A DNA stretch of 64,000 nt from JBKCUK01 sp046318415 (lineage in GTDB: Bacteria; Pseudomonadota; Alphaproteobacteria; Caedimonadales; Caedimonadaceae), in contig JBKCUK010000012.1 in assembly GCA_046318415.1 (NCBI GenBank), positions 98,005-162,004 on the forward strand. The letters are read 5' to 3'. A model generated the notes under the pieces. That model made no database searches. It worked only from the letters and a program-made list of their open reading frames with translations, and was not told where the DNA came from. The translations under genes and the position numbers were made by a program. This document shows, piece after piece, positions 32,919-41,446 of the stretch (the first letter of the stretch is position 1; each line of letters begins with the position of its first letter).

Positions 32919-33395
32919 TTATTTCTTGATGCGATTACCCTTGTGGTTGGCCAAAAGCTGGGCGCCTGCTGGGGTAAGGGCATCATCCTTGTTGATCAGC
33001 AGTTGTGCCACAAATTCCATCGATCCCTGTTGCACGGTGAGCTCGAGGGCGCCGGTTTTTTTGTTTGCATCCCAGTTGGTTTTATAAATTTCGATGGTAT
33101 AGGGGGCATTGCCGTTGTGCGGCATGCAATTGAGTACTGCGATTTCCAGATCAAAGCTTTTCGTTTTGCTGGCATCGATAAAACCGCCAAACTTCGCGTT
33201 CAAAGCTTTTAACAGTTCATCTCCCAGGTGTTTTGCCTCTGCCTTGAAGGCGGGCTGCCAGTGGTTCATCAATTTGATGTCATGGCTTTTATTGCCAGCT
33301 TTATCGCATAGGGCTTTATGGGCTGCCACTAAGCCATCGGCCGAGGCGATACTGGTGGATAGGATGACTGCTGCAATGGCTGGAATAAAACGCAT
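32919..33395 (-). CDS. Unrecognised exported protein
   Basis: A 158-residue protein with a clear signal peptide (RFIPAIAAVILSTSIASADG, cut after ASA). The mature part is lysine-rich and contains two cysteines, in HKALCDKAG and AVLNCMPHN, that could form a disulfide. Beta-type stretches follow (YTIEIYKTNWDANKKTGALEL, TVQQGSMEFVAQLL). No family was recognised. The start at 33395 has AGAGG about 8 nt upstream; the frame is open to 33464. It has its own terminator and stands alone between tRNA-Pro and recO, so it is a single-gene unit. Confidence 0.8.
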   Translation of the reverse strand: MRFIPAIAAVILSTSIASADGLVAAHKALCDKAGNKSHDIKLMNHWQPAFKAEAKHLGDELLKALNAKFGGFIDASKTKSFDLEIAVLNCMPHNGNAPYTIEIYKTNWDANKKTGALELTVQQGSMEFVAQLLINKDDALTPAGAQLLANHKGNRIKK

Positions 33396-33620
33396 GATCG
33401 TGCCTCTCATTTTTTGGGTTATGTTTTTAAGAACGTCCGTATTTTTCACAAGAAATACCTGCAAATTCTAGCTTACTTCTATTAAAGAAAGGTTAAAGAA
33501 TGCAGGGCGCGGGCGCTTCTATTGCGGGGTCACATCCCCCTTTCACGGTTTTGTGGCACCCGTAAAGTGTGTTTATATCAGGAGACGTATTTTAAGTCGT
33601 CTAAAACAGGGAATCCCCTT

Positions 33621-34373
33621 ATGGAATGGCGTGATGCAGGCATTATTCTCGACCTCAAACATCATGGGGAAAGTCACCTCATCGTCAGTTTGTTGAGCCC
33701 GCACCAAGGGCGGGTCAAGGGATTGTGGCGAAGCGGCGCAAAAAAGCGCCACGCCTTGCAGGGTTTGAGCGTTGTGGATGCCACATGGCGGGCGCGCTTG
33801 CCCGAGCATTTGGGCGAATGGAAATTCGAGATCCTGCGCACCCCCTTTGCTGCTGCTTTTGATGATCCCTTTAAACTTTTGGCGCTGAAAGCAGCTGTGT
33901 CCTTGTGCGAGCAACTCTTGCCTGAGCGTGAACCCCATCCCCGCGTTTATGAGGCTTTGTTGCTCTTGGCCCAAAATCTTGAATATCCCCATTGGTGGCT
34001 CAGCTATCTTGATCTTGAGCGCGCCCTCATTCGAGAGGCAGGAATTCCTTTGGAATTTGAGGGGTGTGCGGTCACAGGACAATCTGAAAATTTAGCTTAC
34101 GTCTCGCCGCGTACCGGCCGCGCGGTGGTGGCGGCTGCTGCAGAACCCTACATGGACAAGCTTATTCCTTTGCCGCAGTTTTGGTCCAGTGCGCGTGCCT
34201 TCAAGGCTTGTGAACAGCCCACCTTTCATGACATTCTACGAGGATTAGATTTAACGGGGTATTTCTTAGCGCGCTACGCCCTTGAGGTGCATCACTTAAA
34301 TATGCCCCAGGCAAGGATTGACCTGGTCGATCGGGTGCGGGCTAAGACAGAAAGGAACCAACGCGAACCATGA
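33621..34373 (+). CDS. recO: DNA repair protein RecO
   Basis: A 250-residue recombination mediator that helps RecA load on SSB-coated DNA in the RecFOR pathway. The N-terminal OB fold begins EWRDAGIILDLKHHGESHLIVSLLSPHQGRVKGLWRSG, followed by the helical domain. The zinc-finger cysteines of many RecO proteins are mostly missing: only one Cys is seen in EFEGCAVTGQ, as in other alphaproteobacterial forms. Its stop overlaps the parC start as ATGA, so the two are coupled. Confidence 0.93.
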   Translation: MEWRDAGIILDLKHHGESHLIVSLLSPHQGRVKGLWRSGAKKRHALQGLSVVDATWRARLPEHLGEWKFEILRTPFAAAFDDPFKLLALKAAVSLCEQLLPEREPHPRVYEALLLLAQNLEYPHWWLSYLDLERALIREAGIPLEFEGCAVTGQSENLAYVSPRTGRAVVAAAAEPYMDKLIPLPQFWSSARAFKACEQPTFHDILRGLDLTGYFLARYALEVHHLNMPQARIDLVDRVRAKTERNQREP

Positions 34374-36607
34374 GCACTGCTGGCGATTCTGCAACGAAAA
34401 TCATCGATACTTCCCTCGAAAAAGCCCTTGGGGATCGCTATTTGAGCTACGCGTTGTCCACCATTACGGCCCGTTCTCTGCCCGATGTGAGGGATGGCCT
34501 GAAACCCGTGCAGCGACGCATCCTCTACGCCATGCGAGAGTCGGGCAATACCCATGAGAAGGGCTATCGTAAATCGGCAAGCGCCGTGGGGTATGTGATG
34601 ATGAAATACCATCCCCATGGAAATGATCCTATTTATGAGGCCCTTGTGCGTTTGGCGCAGGATTTCTCGACCCGTTATCCTTTGGTGGATGGCCAAGGTA
34701 ACTTTGGCAGCATCGATGGTGATAATGCGGCCGCCATGCGTTATACCGAAGCCCGCATGACCCGCGCTGCATCGGCTATGCTGGAAGGGATTGATGAGGA
34801 TGCCGTGGATTTTCACGACACCTACAATGCCGAGACCGTTGAGCCCGACGTGTTGCCGGCCAGTTTCCCCAACGTGCTGGCAAACGGAGCCACAGGTATC
34901 GCAGTCGGCATGGCGACCAACATCCCGCCCCACAATTTAGGGGAACTGTGTGAAGCCATGCTGGCTTTAATCAAGAATCCAGACTCGTCAGTCGAGGATT
35001 TGCTCTCTATTGTTCCAGGGCCTGATTTTCCGACGGGCGGTGTGATTGTTGAGACCAAACAAAGTCTACGCAATACTTATGAGACTGGGCGCGGAAGTAT
35101 TCGCCTCAGGGCCCACTGGGAGGTAGAGCAGCTGAAAGGTGGGCTCTACCAAATTGTTGTCACCCAGATCCCTTATCAGGTGCAAAAGGCCCGTTTAATC
35201 GAGAAAATCGCCGAATTGATGACGGATAAGCGCCTGCCGCTGCTGACAGACATTCGGGACGAATCCACGACGGATATTCGACTGATCATCATCCCTAAAA
35301 GTCGCACGGTGGATCCTGAGGTGCTGATGGAATCCCTCTTCCGCCTAACCGATTTTGAGACACGTTTTGCCGTCAATATGAACGTGTTGGATGAAGGGCG
35401 GATGCCCCGCGTGATGAATCTGAAGGAGATCCTGAAGGCCTTTTTAAAGCATCGGCGCATTGTGTTGCAGCGGCGCACCCAAAACCGCCTCAATCAGATT
35501 GCCCACCGCCTTGAAATTCTGGCGGGACTTCGCATCGCCTTTTTAAATTTGGATGAGGTGATCGCCATCATCCGCCACGAAGATGAGCCCAAGCCCGTGC
35601 TGATGAAGCGGTTTGAGCTCAGTGATGTGCAAGCAGAGGCCATCTTAAATACCCGCCTGCGCTCGCTGCGCAAGCTTGAGGAGATGGAGCTGGTCAAAGA
35701 GCTGGAGCAGCTGCAGCAGGAGCAAAGTGAGCTGCAATCCCTTCTGGGTCAGGAAAGTGCCCAATGGCGCGCGATCGCCAAAGAAATCGCGGATGTGAAT
35801 AAGGCGCTGGGCCAGGGAACGGCATTGGGTCGCCGACGCACAACTTTTGCAGAGGCGCCTCAATTGGCCGATGTGCCCTTAGAAGCCATGGTTGAGCGGG
35901 AGCCGGTAACCATCCTGTGTTCGCAAAAGGGCTGGATTCGTGTGCTGAAAGGGCATGGCCTGAATTTGGATGAACAAAAGTATAAAGAGGGTGATGAGGC
36001 TGGATTTGCCTTGACCGGTTGGACCACTGACAAGCTGCTGATCATGAGTAGTGATGGCCGTGTCTATACCCTTGGTGTGGATAAGCTACCAGGAGGCCGT
36101 GGTTTTGGCGAGCCGCTGCGATTGATGATTGAAATGCCCAACAGCCATCATGTGGTGAACATGCTGGTGATTGCCCACGATCAACTCGAGGCAAATTATA
36201 TCATTGCCTCAAATGCAGGTCGGGGTTTCATGGTCCAGGGCCGTGATCTTGTGGCGCAGACAAAAAATGGTCGCCAGGTGCTGAATTTAGATGCAGGCGA
36301 GACGGCACAGATTTTTCTGCCCGTGGTGGGAGATCACGTGGCAGTGGTTGGTCAAAACCGCAAAATGTTGATTTTTCCTGTGGGCGAACTACCTCAAATG
36401 GCCCGTGGTAAAGGCGTGAAGCTTCAAGCTTATCGGGATGGGGGCATGAGTGATTTGATCACCCTTAATTTTGCCGAAGGACTCAGTTGGGCCACGGGAA
36501 GCAGAACCCGCACCGAGCCTGATTTGCGTCCTTGGTTGGGCAAACGTGCTCAATCTGGACGTATGGTACCCATTGGCTTTCCAAGGTCGGGCCTCTTCCG
36601 AGGATAA
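34370..36607 (+). CDS. parC: DNA topoisomerase IV subunit A
   Basis: Breakage-rejoining subunit that decatenates chromosomes with ParE. The 745-residue protein has DRYLSYALSTITARSLPDVRDG, the winged-helix region KYHPHGNDPIYEALVRL, and the active-site Tyr125 in MRYTEARM. A C-terminal beta-propeller with blades such as SQKGWIRVLKGH, SSDGRVYTLGVDKLPGGRGFG and QNRKMLIFPVGELPQMARGKGVKL is like ParC and lacks a full GyrA box. In the quinolone-determining region the usual D-S pair after HPHG is N85-D86. Coupled to recO by a 4-nt overlap. Confidence 0.96.
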   Translation: MSTAGDSATKIIDTSLEKALGDRYLSYALSTITARSLPDVRDGLKPVQRRILYAMRESGNTHEKGYRKSASAVGYVMMKYHPHGNDPIYEALVRLAQDFSTRYPLVDGQGNFGSIDGDNAAAMRYTEARMTRAASAMLEGIDEDAVDFHDTYNAETVEPDVLPASFPNVLANGATGIAVGMATNIPPHNLGELCEAMLALIKNPDSSVEDLLSIVPGPDFPTGGVIVETKQSLRNTYETGRGSIRLRAHWEVEQLKGGLYQIVVTQIPYQVQKARLIEKIAELMTDKRLPLLTDIRDESTTDIRLIIIPKSRTVDPEVLMESLFRLTDFETRFAVNMNVLDEGRMPRVMNLKEILKAFLKHRRIVLQRRTQNRLNQIAHRLEILAGLRIAFLNLDEVIAIIRHEDEPKPVLMKRFELSDVQAEAILNTRLRSLRKLEEMELVKELEQLQQEQSELQSLLGQESAQWRAIAKEIADVNKALGQGTALGRRRTTFAEAPQLADVPLEAMVEREPVTILCSQKGWIRVLKGHGLNLDEQKYKEGDEAGFALTGWTTDKLLIMSSDGRVYTLGVDKLPGGRGFGEPLRLMIEMPNSHHVVNMLVIAHDQLEANYIIASNAGRGFMVQGRDLVAQTKNGRQVLNLDAGETAQIFLPVVGDHVAVVGQNRKMLIFPVGELPQMARGKGVKLQAYRDGGMSDLITLNFAEGLSWATGSRTRTEPDLRPWLGKRAQSGRMVPIGFPRSGLFRG

Positions 36608-36637
36608 GAGGATATTAAAGAGATACCTCTTATGATG

Positions 36638-36670
36638 CTCTAGAATGGATAGCCAGGGACGTTTCTAGAG
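36638..36670. repeat. 8-bp inverted repeat before exported protein gene
   Basis: CTCTAGAA at 36638-36645 is perfectly complementary to TTCTAGAG at 36663-36670, with 17 nt between. It lies just upstream of the AGAGGGAG ribosome site of the gene at 36689. It could be an operator or a leader hairpin. A second, shorter repeat (AAGAGG/CCTCTT) lies just before it. Confidence 0.4.
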
Positions 36671-36688
36671 ATCAAGAGGGAGAATGTG

Positions 36689-37597
36689 ATGTCTTTAAAA
36701 GACCTGGCATTTGTCTTTTTGTTTCACGCGTTATGGTCTTTTCCTGCAGCAGCCAGCTCGTGGGGGGACGAGTTTTTTACAGTGGAAGACTGGCCCTTCT
36801 GTTCTCCGCAGAAGCTTGGTGAGTATGAATTCGACGCCTTTTGCCAATCTTATAGAGTCCTTGAATCCGAGGGTATATCCGCACTGATGGCAGGGGCGGG
36901 GGAGTGGATTGATCGCTGTGTGCAGGCCAATGATCCTGTGACGTTATACCGCACAGCAGAATTTTTGGACACCCAAAGAGAGCGCCTTCAGACCCTGATT
37001 GCAAAGGCTTACTATAATGTGAGGCTCCTTTGCGCTAACCCTCCTCCCTCGATAAATGGGGACCAGCTGAGTACCATCGCTGCTTCAGCTGAGATGCGGG
37101 TTATTTCAAAATGGGCACATCTTTTTGCAAAGGGTGAAGAGGCGCTTAAGAACTTTTTTCATCTTTCACCCTTCTTCCTGTTGCATTTGCCCTTGCCCGA
37201 TGATCCCCTTCTCCACCTTTACCAGCCCTATGGATGGAGGGTGCGCCCCAAAGGTCATGGATTTTTATCCCCCCATATCCTTACCTTCGAATGCCAAAAT
37301 CTAGAAAATCAGTTGTGCTATTTTGGCCGTGAAAATAAGGATTTATGCGCTATGATCCGGTTTCATCTTCTTGACGATCCTCATCCGATAACGCTGGCCA
37401 TCATGCGCCCTAGCCCCCTTTTTTCCATGCAGAGCATACAACACTTTGTAAACGCCTTTGCTGATCCATCTGACACAAGGGATTTGTTGGATCTGATGGC
37501 TCGCTTTCGGTGGTTTGCATGCCGGATGGGGCGAGAAGACTGGGTCCATTTTACCGATGAACTAGCGGTGAACGCACAGCCAAGAAAAAATGTTTGA
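36689..37597 (+). CDS. Unrecognised exported protein, paralogue A of a tandem pair
   Basis: A 302-residue protein with a signal peptide (MSLKDLAFVFLFHALWSFPAAAS). The mature part is mostly helical, rich in Leu, Phe and Trp, with about nine cysteines. It is homologous to the next gene: both have a helix-rich middle (AYYNVRLL against AFYNAAQAL; ALKNFFHLSPFFLLHL against ALEEIYHLHPQHFLGF) and a shared motif CYFGRENKDLCAMIRFHLL. No known family was recognised; a tetratricopeptide-like solenoid is possible. AGAGGGAG is the ribosome site. It lies between parC and its paralogue. Confidence 0.8.
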   Translation: MSLKDLAFVFLFHALWSFPAAASSWGDEFFTVEDWPFCSPQKLGEYEFDAFCQSYRVLESEGISALMAGAGEWIDRCVQANDPVTLYRTAEFLDTQRERLQTLIAKAYYNVRLLCANPPPSINGDQLSTIAASAEMRVISKWAHLFAKGEEALKNFFHLSPFFLLHLPLPDDPLLHLYQPYGWRVRPKGHGFLSPHILTFECQNLENQLCYFGRENKDLCAMIRFHLLDDPHPITLAIMRPSPLFSMQSIQHFVNAFADPSDTRDLLDLMARFRWFACRMGREDWVHFTDELAVNAQPRKNV

Positions 37598-37665
37598 AAG
37601 TCTGATGGCGCCCTGTTATGGAAAACCTGCACGTTCTTCGTCAAGGACATAAAGGAAGATTGTTC

Positions 37666-38694
37666 ATGGCGCCTCGATTCTGCTGCATTATCGTTTGTTG
37701 CTTGTTGAGTCTCTCCTGTTGGGCAACGGAAGATCTTCGTGAAGAAACCCATGCCGACCAAAACCCCCATCCTGCTTTGCAAGGCTCGGATGTGCTTTTC
37801 CGTAAAAGTGTTTGGCAATACCAACGTTTGTTGGCTGAGGGCGATCGCCAGGGGGCTGTGCTTCATGGCCAAATGTGGCTTGAGACCTGTAGAAGACAAA
37901 ATGATGGGATCGGATATTATCAAGCCGCCTTGTTACTCAGTCGTCAGACACCACTACTTCTGAGTCAACAAGAGATTGCGGTCGCTTTTTATAACGCAGC
38001 TCAAGCCTTGAGGTCTCAACCCAGGGAAATCCAAGCATCAGCCGTGACCTACGAGAATGCTGTCGCCCACGTGGCTTATAATTGGCCTATCCTTTTTGAA
38101 AGTGGTTTGCAGGCCCTTGAAGAAATTTACCATCTTCACCCACAGCATTTTCTCGGCTTTCGGCTCAGTGAAGTTTTCTGTGCCCATATTCACGCTTGTG
38201 CGCTTAAAGATGCGCTCATAATAAAAAACAAAGATTTTTGGCGCACCTACCAAGAAAAATATGCGGAGCGGATTTTACACAGTCAACTGAACTACTTTGG
38301 TATGGAAAATCGTGTCTTGACGGCGGCGATCCGTTTTTATGTGCTGGGCGACCGGCAAAGTGGTATTGCGGAACTTAAATGGAATTTGCGCCAAGATGTG
38401 CTGGCGTGGTTGGCTTATGTTCAGCGCTCCCCAAAGATCACTAGCCAATTGTTATTGGACCTTGCGAATCTGGTTGGCGATGTGAACCAGCATGCCTTGA
38501 AACTTGGGCACCATGAGTGGTTGCCAGCCGTCAATGCGCTTTACTGGTGGGCGCTATGCGGTGGACAAAAAACGGGCGCCAAATACCTTTTGGTCATGAA
38601 TGCCAAACGTCTCAAAGCCCTCAAAAGCAAAAGTGCTCAAAACTATTTGGCAGGCCATCATGGGGAGCCTTTAAGTCACGGTCAGCTGTTGTAG
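37666..38694 (+). CDS. Unrecognised exported protein, paralogue B of a tandem pair
   Basis: A 342-residue protein with a cysteine-rich signal peptide (APRFCCIIVCCLLSLSCWATE). WQYQRLLAEGDRQGAVLHGQMWLETCRRQNDGIGYYQAALLL and later repeats look like helical hairpins of a TPR/Sel1-like solenoid. The motif NYFGMENRVLTAAIRFYVL is shared with the gene just upstream, showing a tandem duplication that has diverged strongly. The start at 37666 is chosen for AAAGGAAG upstream and the signal peptide; the frame is open from 37618. The function is unknown. Confidence 0.8.
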   Translation: MAPRFCCIIVCCLLSLSCWATEDLREETHADQNPHPALQGSDVLFRKSVWQYQRLLAEGDRQGAVLHGQMWLETCRRQNDGIGYYQAALLLSRQTPLLLSQQEIAVAFYNAAQALRSQPREIQASAVTYENAVAHVAYNWPILFESGLQALEEIYHLHPQHFLGFRLSEVFCAHIHACALKDALIIKNKDFWRTYQEKYAERILHSQLNYFGMENRVLTAAIRFYVLGDRQSGIAELKWNLRQDVLAWLAYVQRSPKITSQLLLDLANLVGDVNQHALKLGHHEWLPAVNALYWWALCGGQKTGAKYLLVMNAKRLKALKSKSAQNYLAGHHGEPLSHGQLL

Positions 38695-38700
38695 TATGCC

Positions 38701-38931
38701 ATGGCAAAATATATGTGCGATTATTGCCGTCAAATGCTGTCCGATTCTAAGCCGTCTTTATGGACATACGATGTGGCACAAAGCGTCATTAATGCACAAA
38801 ATCGCTTTTTTCCTGCCATGCAACAGAACAGCTATGAAGGGTTAAGAGAAGTTTTAGGGGATGAAAACGCACAATTCCTGCTTCAAAATGCACGCAGCAC
38901 CGTTTTGCTGAGCCTTGACAGGAAACCCTAA
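38701..38931 (+). CDS. Small protein with CDYC motif, unrecognised
   Basis: A 76-residue open frame starting 7 nt after the previous stop, so translation may be coupled; its own ribosome site is weak. The N-terminus MAKYMCDYCRQMLSDSKPSL resembles the first 20 residues of the eukaryotic U1-C zinc finger (K-[FY]-x-C-D-Y-C ... L ... P-S), but the later zinc-binding histidines are absent. The rest (NAQNRFFPAMQQNSYEGLREVLGDENAQFLLQNARSTVLL) looks like amphipathic helices. It may be a real small protein or a fortuitous frame. Confidence 0.5.
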   Translation: MAKYMCDYCRQMLSDSKPSLWTYDVAQSVINAQNRFFPAMQQNSYEGLREVLGDENAQFLLQNARSTVLLSLDRKP

Positions 38932-38972
38932 ACCATCGACATTGAATTCATCTTATTCACCAGGAGACAATC

Positions 38973-39521
38973 ATGTTGAATGCTCACATTGCCCGCATGC
39001 GCCAGATATCGTTGCACAGCCCGCTGTCGTTTATGCTGATCAGCCTTTTAGGATCGCTGATCCTGACGCTGTCTGCCAAAATCAGTATTCCCTTTTGGCC
39101 GGTGCCCATGACCATGCAATCGCTGACCGTCGTGATGATGGGTGCCTTGATGGGGCCACGTTTGGCAGGTGCCAGTGTGGCTTTGTACCTTTTTGAGGGA
39201 ATGGTTGGGCTTCCTGTGTTTCAAAGTGCGGATGTCATGCCCTTTTTTGCAAAGCCAACTGCGGGATACTTGATGGGTTTTCTGCCCCTTGCCATGCTGA
39301 TGGGGTATTTGGCAGAGCGCGGCTGGGCCCGCACCCACGTGAGTGCCTTCTTCATGGTGCTCTTAGGCTTTGTCTTCCTGGATGTCTTCGGCGTTTCTTG
39401 GTTGGTGATGATGCTGGGGCAAAAGACGGCGTTTTCTGGATGGTTGGCCTATCAGCCCGGCGCGTGGGTCAAGCTGGGCTTGGGCACCATACTGTTGCCC
39501 TCTATGTTGCGCACTAAATAA
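38973..39521 (+). CDS. bioY: Biotin transporter substrate-binding subunit BioY
   Basis: A 182-residue, six-helix S-component for biotin uptake. Family marks are SAKISIPFWPVPMTMQSLTVVMMGALMGPRLAGASVALYLFEGMVGLPVF and the downstream FFAKPTAGYLMGFLPLAM with the conserved GY. The cytoplasmic ATPase and T subunits (BioM/BioN) are not nearby; BioY may work alone or share modules. CAGGAG lies before the start. It implies reliance on external biotin, which matches the need for fatty acid synthesis encoded at 24-27 kb. Confidence 0.95.
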   Translation: MLNAHIARMRQISLHSPLSFMLISLLGSLILTLSAKISIPFWPVPMTMQSLTVVMMGALMGPRLAGASVALYLFEGMVGLPVFQSADVMPFFAKPTAGYLMGFLPLAMLMGYLAERGWARTHVSAFFMVLLGFVFLDVFGVSWLVMMLGQKTAFSGWLAYQPGAWVKLGLGTILLPSMLRTK

Positions 39522-39552
39522 GCGCTTGCAGCATCACTGCTGAACTATCAAT

Positions 39553-39579
39553 AGGCGCCTTTGGCGCCTTTCTCTTTTA
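39553..39579 (+). terminator. Terminator after bioY
   Basis: AGGCGCC at 39553-39559 and GGCGCCT at 39563-39569 form a 7-bp GC-rich stem with a TTT loop, followed by TTCTCTTTT. It separates bioY from the next exported protein gene. Confidence 0.7.
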
Positions 39580-39667
39580 GGGCGCAATTTCGTTTTTGTT
39601 TCACCTTCTTATGGCCTTGGATCGTCGTCAGGCTAGGGTTGATGCACTGGGAAGGAGGAATCAAGCC

Positions 39668-40456
39668 GTGCGCAGCGCTGTGACTTTTGCTTTACTGATC
39701 TTTGGCTTTTTGCCATTTCCGCTCACTGCAGGGCTTGATGACGATTTCGAGGGCGATATCTTACTTGTTGGTGGAAAATTTAAAGGTGATCCGAACTGCC
39801 TGACCCTGAACCTGAAAGGCGCGGGGGATCTGGCAGGGTCAGGCTGGGATGTGCGTTTCTTAAAGCAGCTCTCAAGCGCAAAGTATCGCCGCATCATCCT
39901 GGACCATCAGGGTTTCGGACTTAGTGAGCGCGTTCATGTGAAAAATATCACCACCGTCTATGAAGTACCAAAACTCGACCTGGCGCAGGAGTGGGCACGT
40001 CTTCTGCAACCAGGCGGACGCCTTGATTTATTGAGTTCCACCGCTTTTCTTGAGGAATGGGATGCGTCCTTTGCCGATCTCTTTAATTGCTTTAAGGTGC
40101 TGAATCTAAAGTTTCGCTATGATTGCTGCAAACGCATACTGTCGTGGGACCATCACAATAGTCTTCGCGTGTTGAAACTCAGTCAAGAAATAGACGGGCA
40201 AAATACCATGTCGACCGCCCGTCGCGTGCACAAGGCCTTCTCGCAGAACACGCTGTTAATGAAGTCCCTTGATTGCTTGGCGCGCGCAGGGATGACCGAT
40301 CTTTGTGTCATGCCTGAGAAACAGGACATCCTGCCCGGTTTGGTGTATCGAGGATCCTTACACATCTCAGCCATGAAAGGTTTTTCTCTGGCGGAGCCCA
40401 CGGATGATGCCGATACCGAGGAAGAGGACAATTGCGAGGATGACGAGAAATCTTAA
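39668..40456 (+). CDS. Exported protein with methyltransferase-like fold and acidic tail
   Basis: A 262-residue protein starting at GTG 39668, preceded by a strong AAGGAGG 9 nt upstream; the frame is open from 39596. It has a signal peptide (RSAVTFALLIFGFLPFPLTAG). The mature part begins acidic (LDDDFEGDILLVGGKF) and has a Rossmann-like pattern: GDILLVGG, then RRIILDHQ, then AQEWARLLQPGGRLDLLSS, as in class I SAM methyltransferases. The usual GxGxG loop is not clear, so it may be degenerate. The last 20 residues are almost all Asp/Glu. A methyltransferase-like protein outside the cytoplasm is odd, since SAM is not available there unless it reaches a host. Function unknown. Confidence 0.7.
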   Translation: MRSAVTFALLIFGFLPFPLTAGLDDDFEGDILLVGGKFKGDPNCLTLNLKGAGDLAGSGWDVRFLKQLSSAKYRRIILDHQGFGLSERVHVKNITTVYEVPKLDLAQEWARLLQPGGRLDLLSSTAFLEEWDASFADLFNCFKVLNLKFRYDCCKRILSWDHHNSLRVLKLSQEIDGQNTMSTARRVHKAFSQNTLLMKSLDCLARAGMTDLCVMPEKQDILPGLVYRGSLHISAMKGFSLAEPTDDADTEEEDNCEDDEKS

Positions 40457-40473
40457 AGGGTCATCTCTTAAAT

Positions 40474-41244
40474 TCAGCCCTCAGGTGTGGGTGCGGCGCC
40501 TGCGGCCTTTTGGGCGCTGATCAGATAATTCACGTCCACCCGGTGACTCAAGTGCCAGCGACGGTTGAAAAGGTTATAGATCATACCCCTCAAGTTCACG
40601 GGCCCAAGACCACAATCGCGCAGGTGATTGGCAAGCTCGGCAGGTGTAATAAACTTCTTCCAATCATGGGTGCCGCGTGGCAGCCATTTCAAGATCATTT
40701 CAGCGCCTACAATGGCGACGGCATAGGATTGAGGAGTGCGGTTAAGGGTGCTGAGTACGATAAATCCCCCTGGCTTCAAAAGCTGCATGCAACTGTTTAA
40801 AAACAAGGAAACATCGGCGACATGTTCGACAATTTCAAGGGCGGTGATGACGTCGTACTGCTGTCCACTGGCAGCGTGGTCTTCGATGCTGCTCTCCATA
40901 TACTCGATGGGCAGATCTTGCTGAGCCGCATGATTACGGGCAACGTTTAAAACATCTGCGGCAGCATCTAAACCGCGCACCGATGCCCCCATGCGACATA
41001 AGGGTTCGCTTAAAAGCCCAGCGCCACAGCCCACATCCAGTAGGCTCAGTCCTGTGAGGGGGCGCTCAACACGGGGATCCCGCTGGAAGTGTTGGCAGAC
41101 TTCATCACGGATAAAGCTGAGACGTGCAGGATTCATCTGGTGGAGGGGACGCATAGGACCCGAGGGATCCCACCAGGTTTGGGCCAGCTTGTTAAAGGTT
41201 GCGACCTCTTGTGGGTCAATGGTGTGGTTTCGGGTTTGGTTCAT
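40474..41244 (-). CDS. ubiG: Ubiquinone biosynthesis O-methyltransferase UbiG
   Basis: Performs both O-methylations in ubiquinone synthesis, using SAM, at the cytoplasmic membrane face. The 256-residue protein has the typical start TIDPQEVATFNKLAQTWWDPSGPMRPLHQMNPARL, the SAM site LLDVGCGAGLLSEPL, ITALEIVEHVAD, and LSTLNRTPQSYAVAIVGAE, as in alphaproteobacterial UbiG. It indicates aerobic respiration with ubiquinone. In many alphaproteobacteria it lies beside lysC; here a 1.7-kb gene intervenes. Confidence 0.96.
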   Translation of the reverse strand: MNQTRNHTIDPQEVATFNKLAQTWWDPSGPMRPLHQMNPARLSFIRDEVCQHFQRDPRVERPLTGLSLLDVGCGAGLLSEPLCRMGASVRGLDAAADVLNVARNHAAQQDLPIEYMESSIEDHAASGQQYDVITALEIVEHVADVSLFLNSCMQLLKPGGFIVLSTLNRTPQSYAVAIVGAEMILKWLPRGTHDWKKFITPAELANHLRDCGLGPVNLRGMIYNLFNRRWHLSHRVDVNYLISAQKAAGAAPTPEG

Positions 41245-41446
41245 GGAACATCTACCTGCTAAAAACTTTTGAATTCAGCATATACCGCAACCTCTTGTAT
41301 GACGAGATTGCTTTTAACTTTTTGCACGTGCCGGGAACGCTGCATGGTTGAGGAGATGGCGAGATAGTGCAGAAAGAATTGTTCAAATTAAAAAAAGAGG
41401 GACGAGATAAGACAATTTCGCCCCCCAAATGAATCAATTTTGTGGA

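Noticed and set aside
34292..34933. 213-codon minus-strand frame
   Set aside because: Opposite recO/parC, both certain genes; no ribosome site or recognisable protein.
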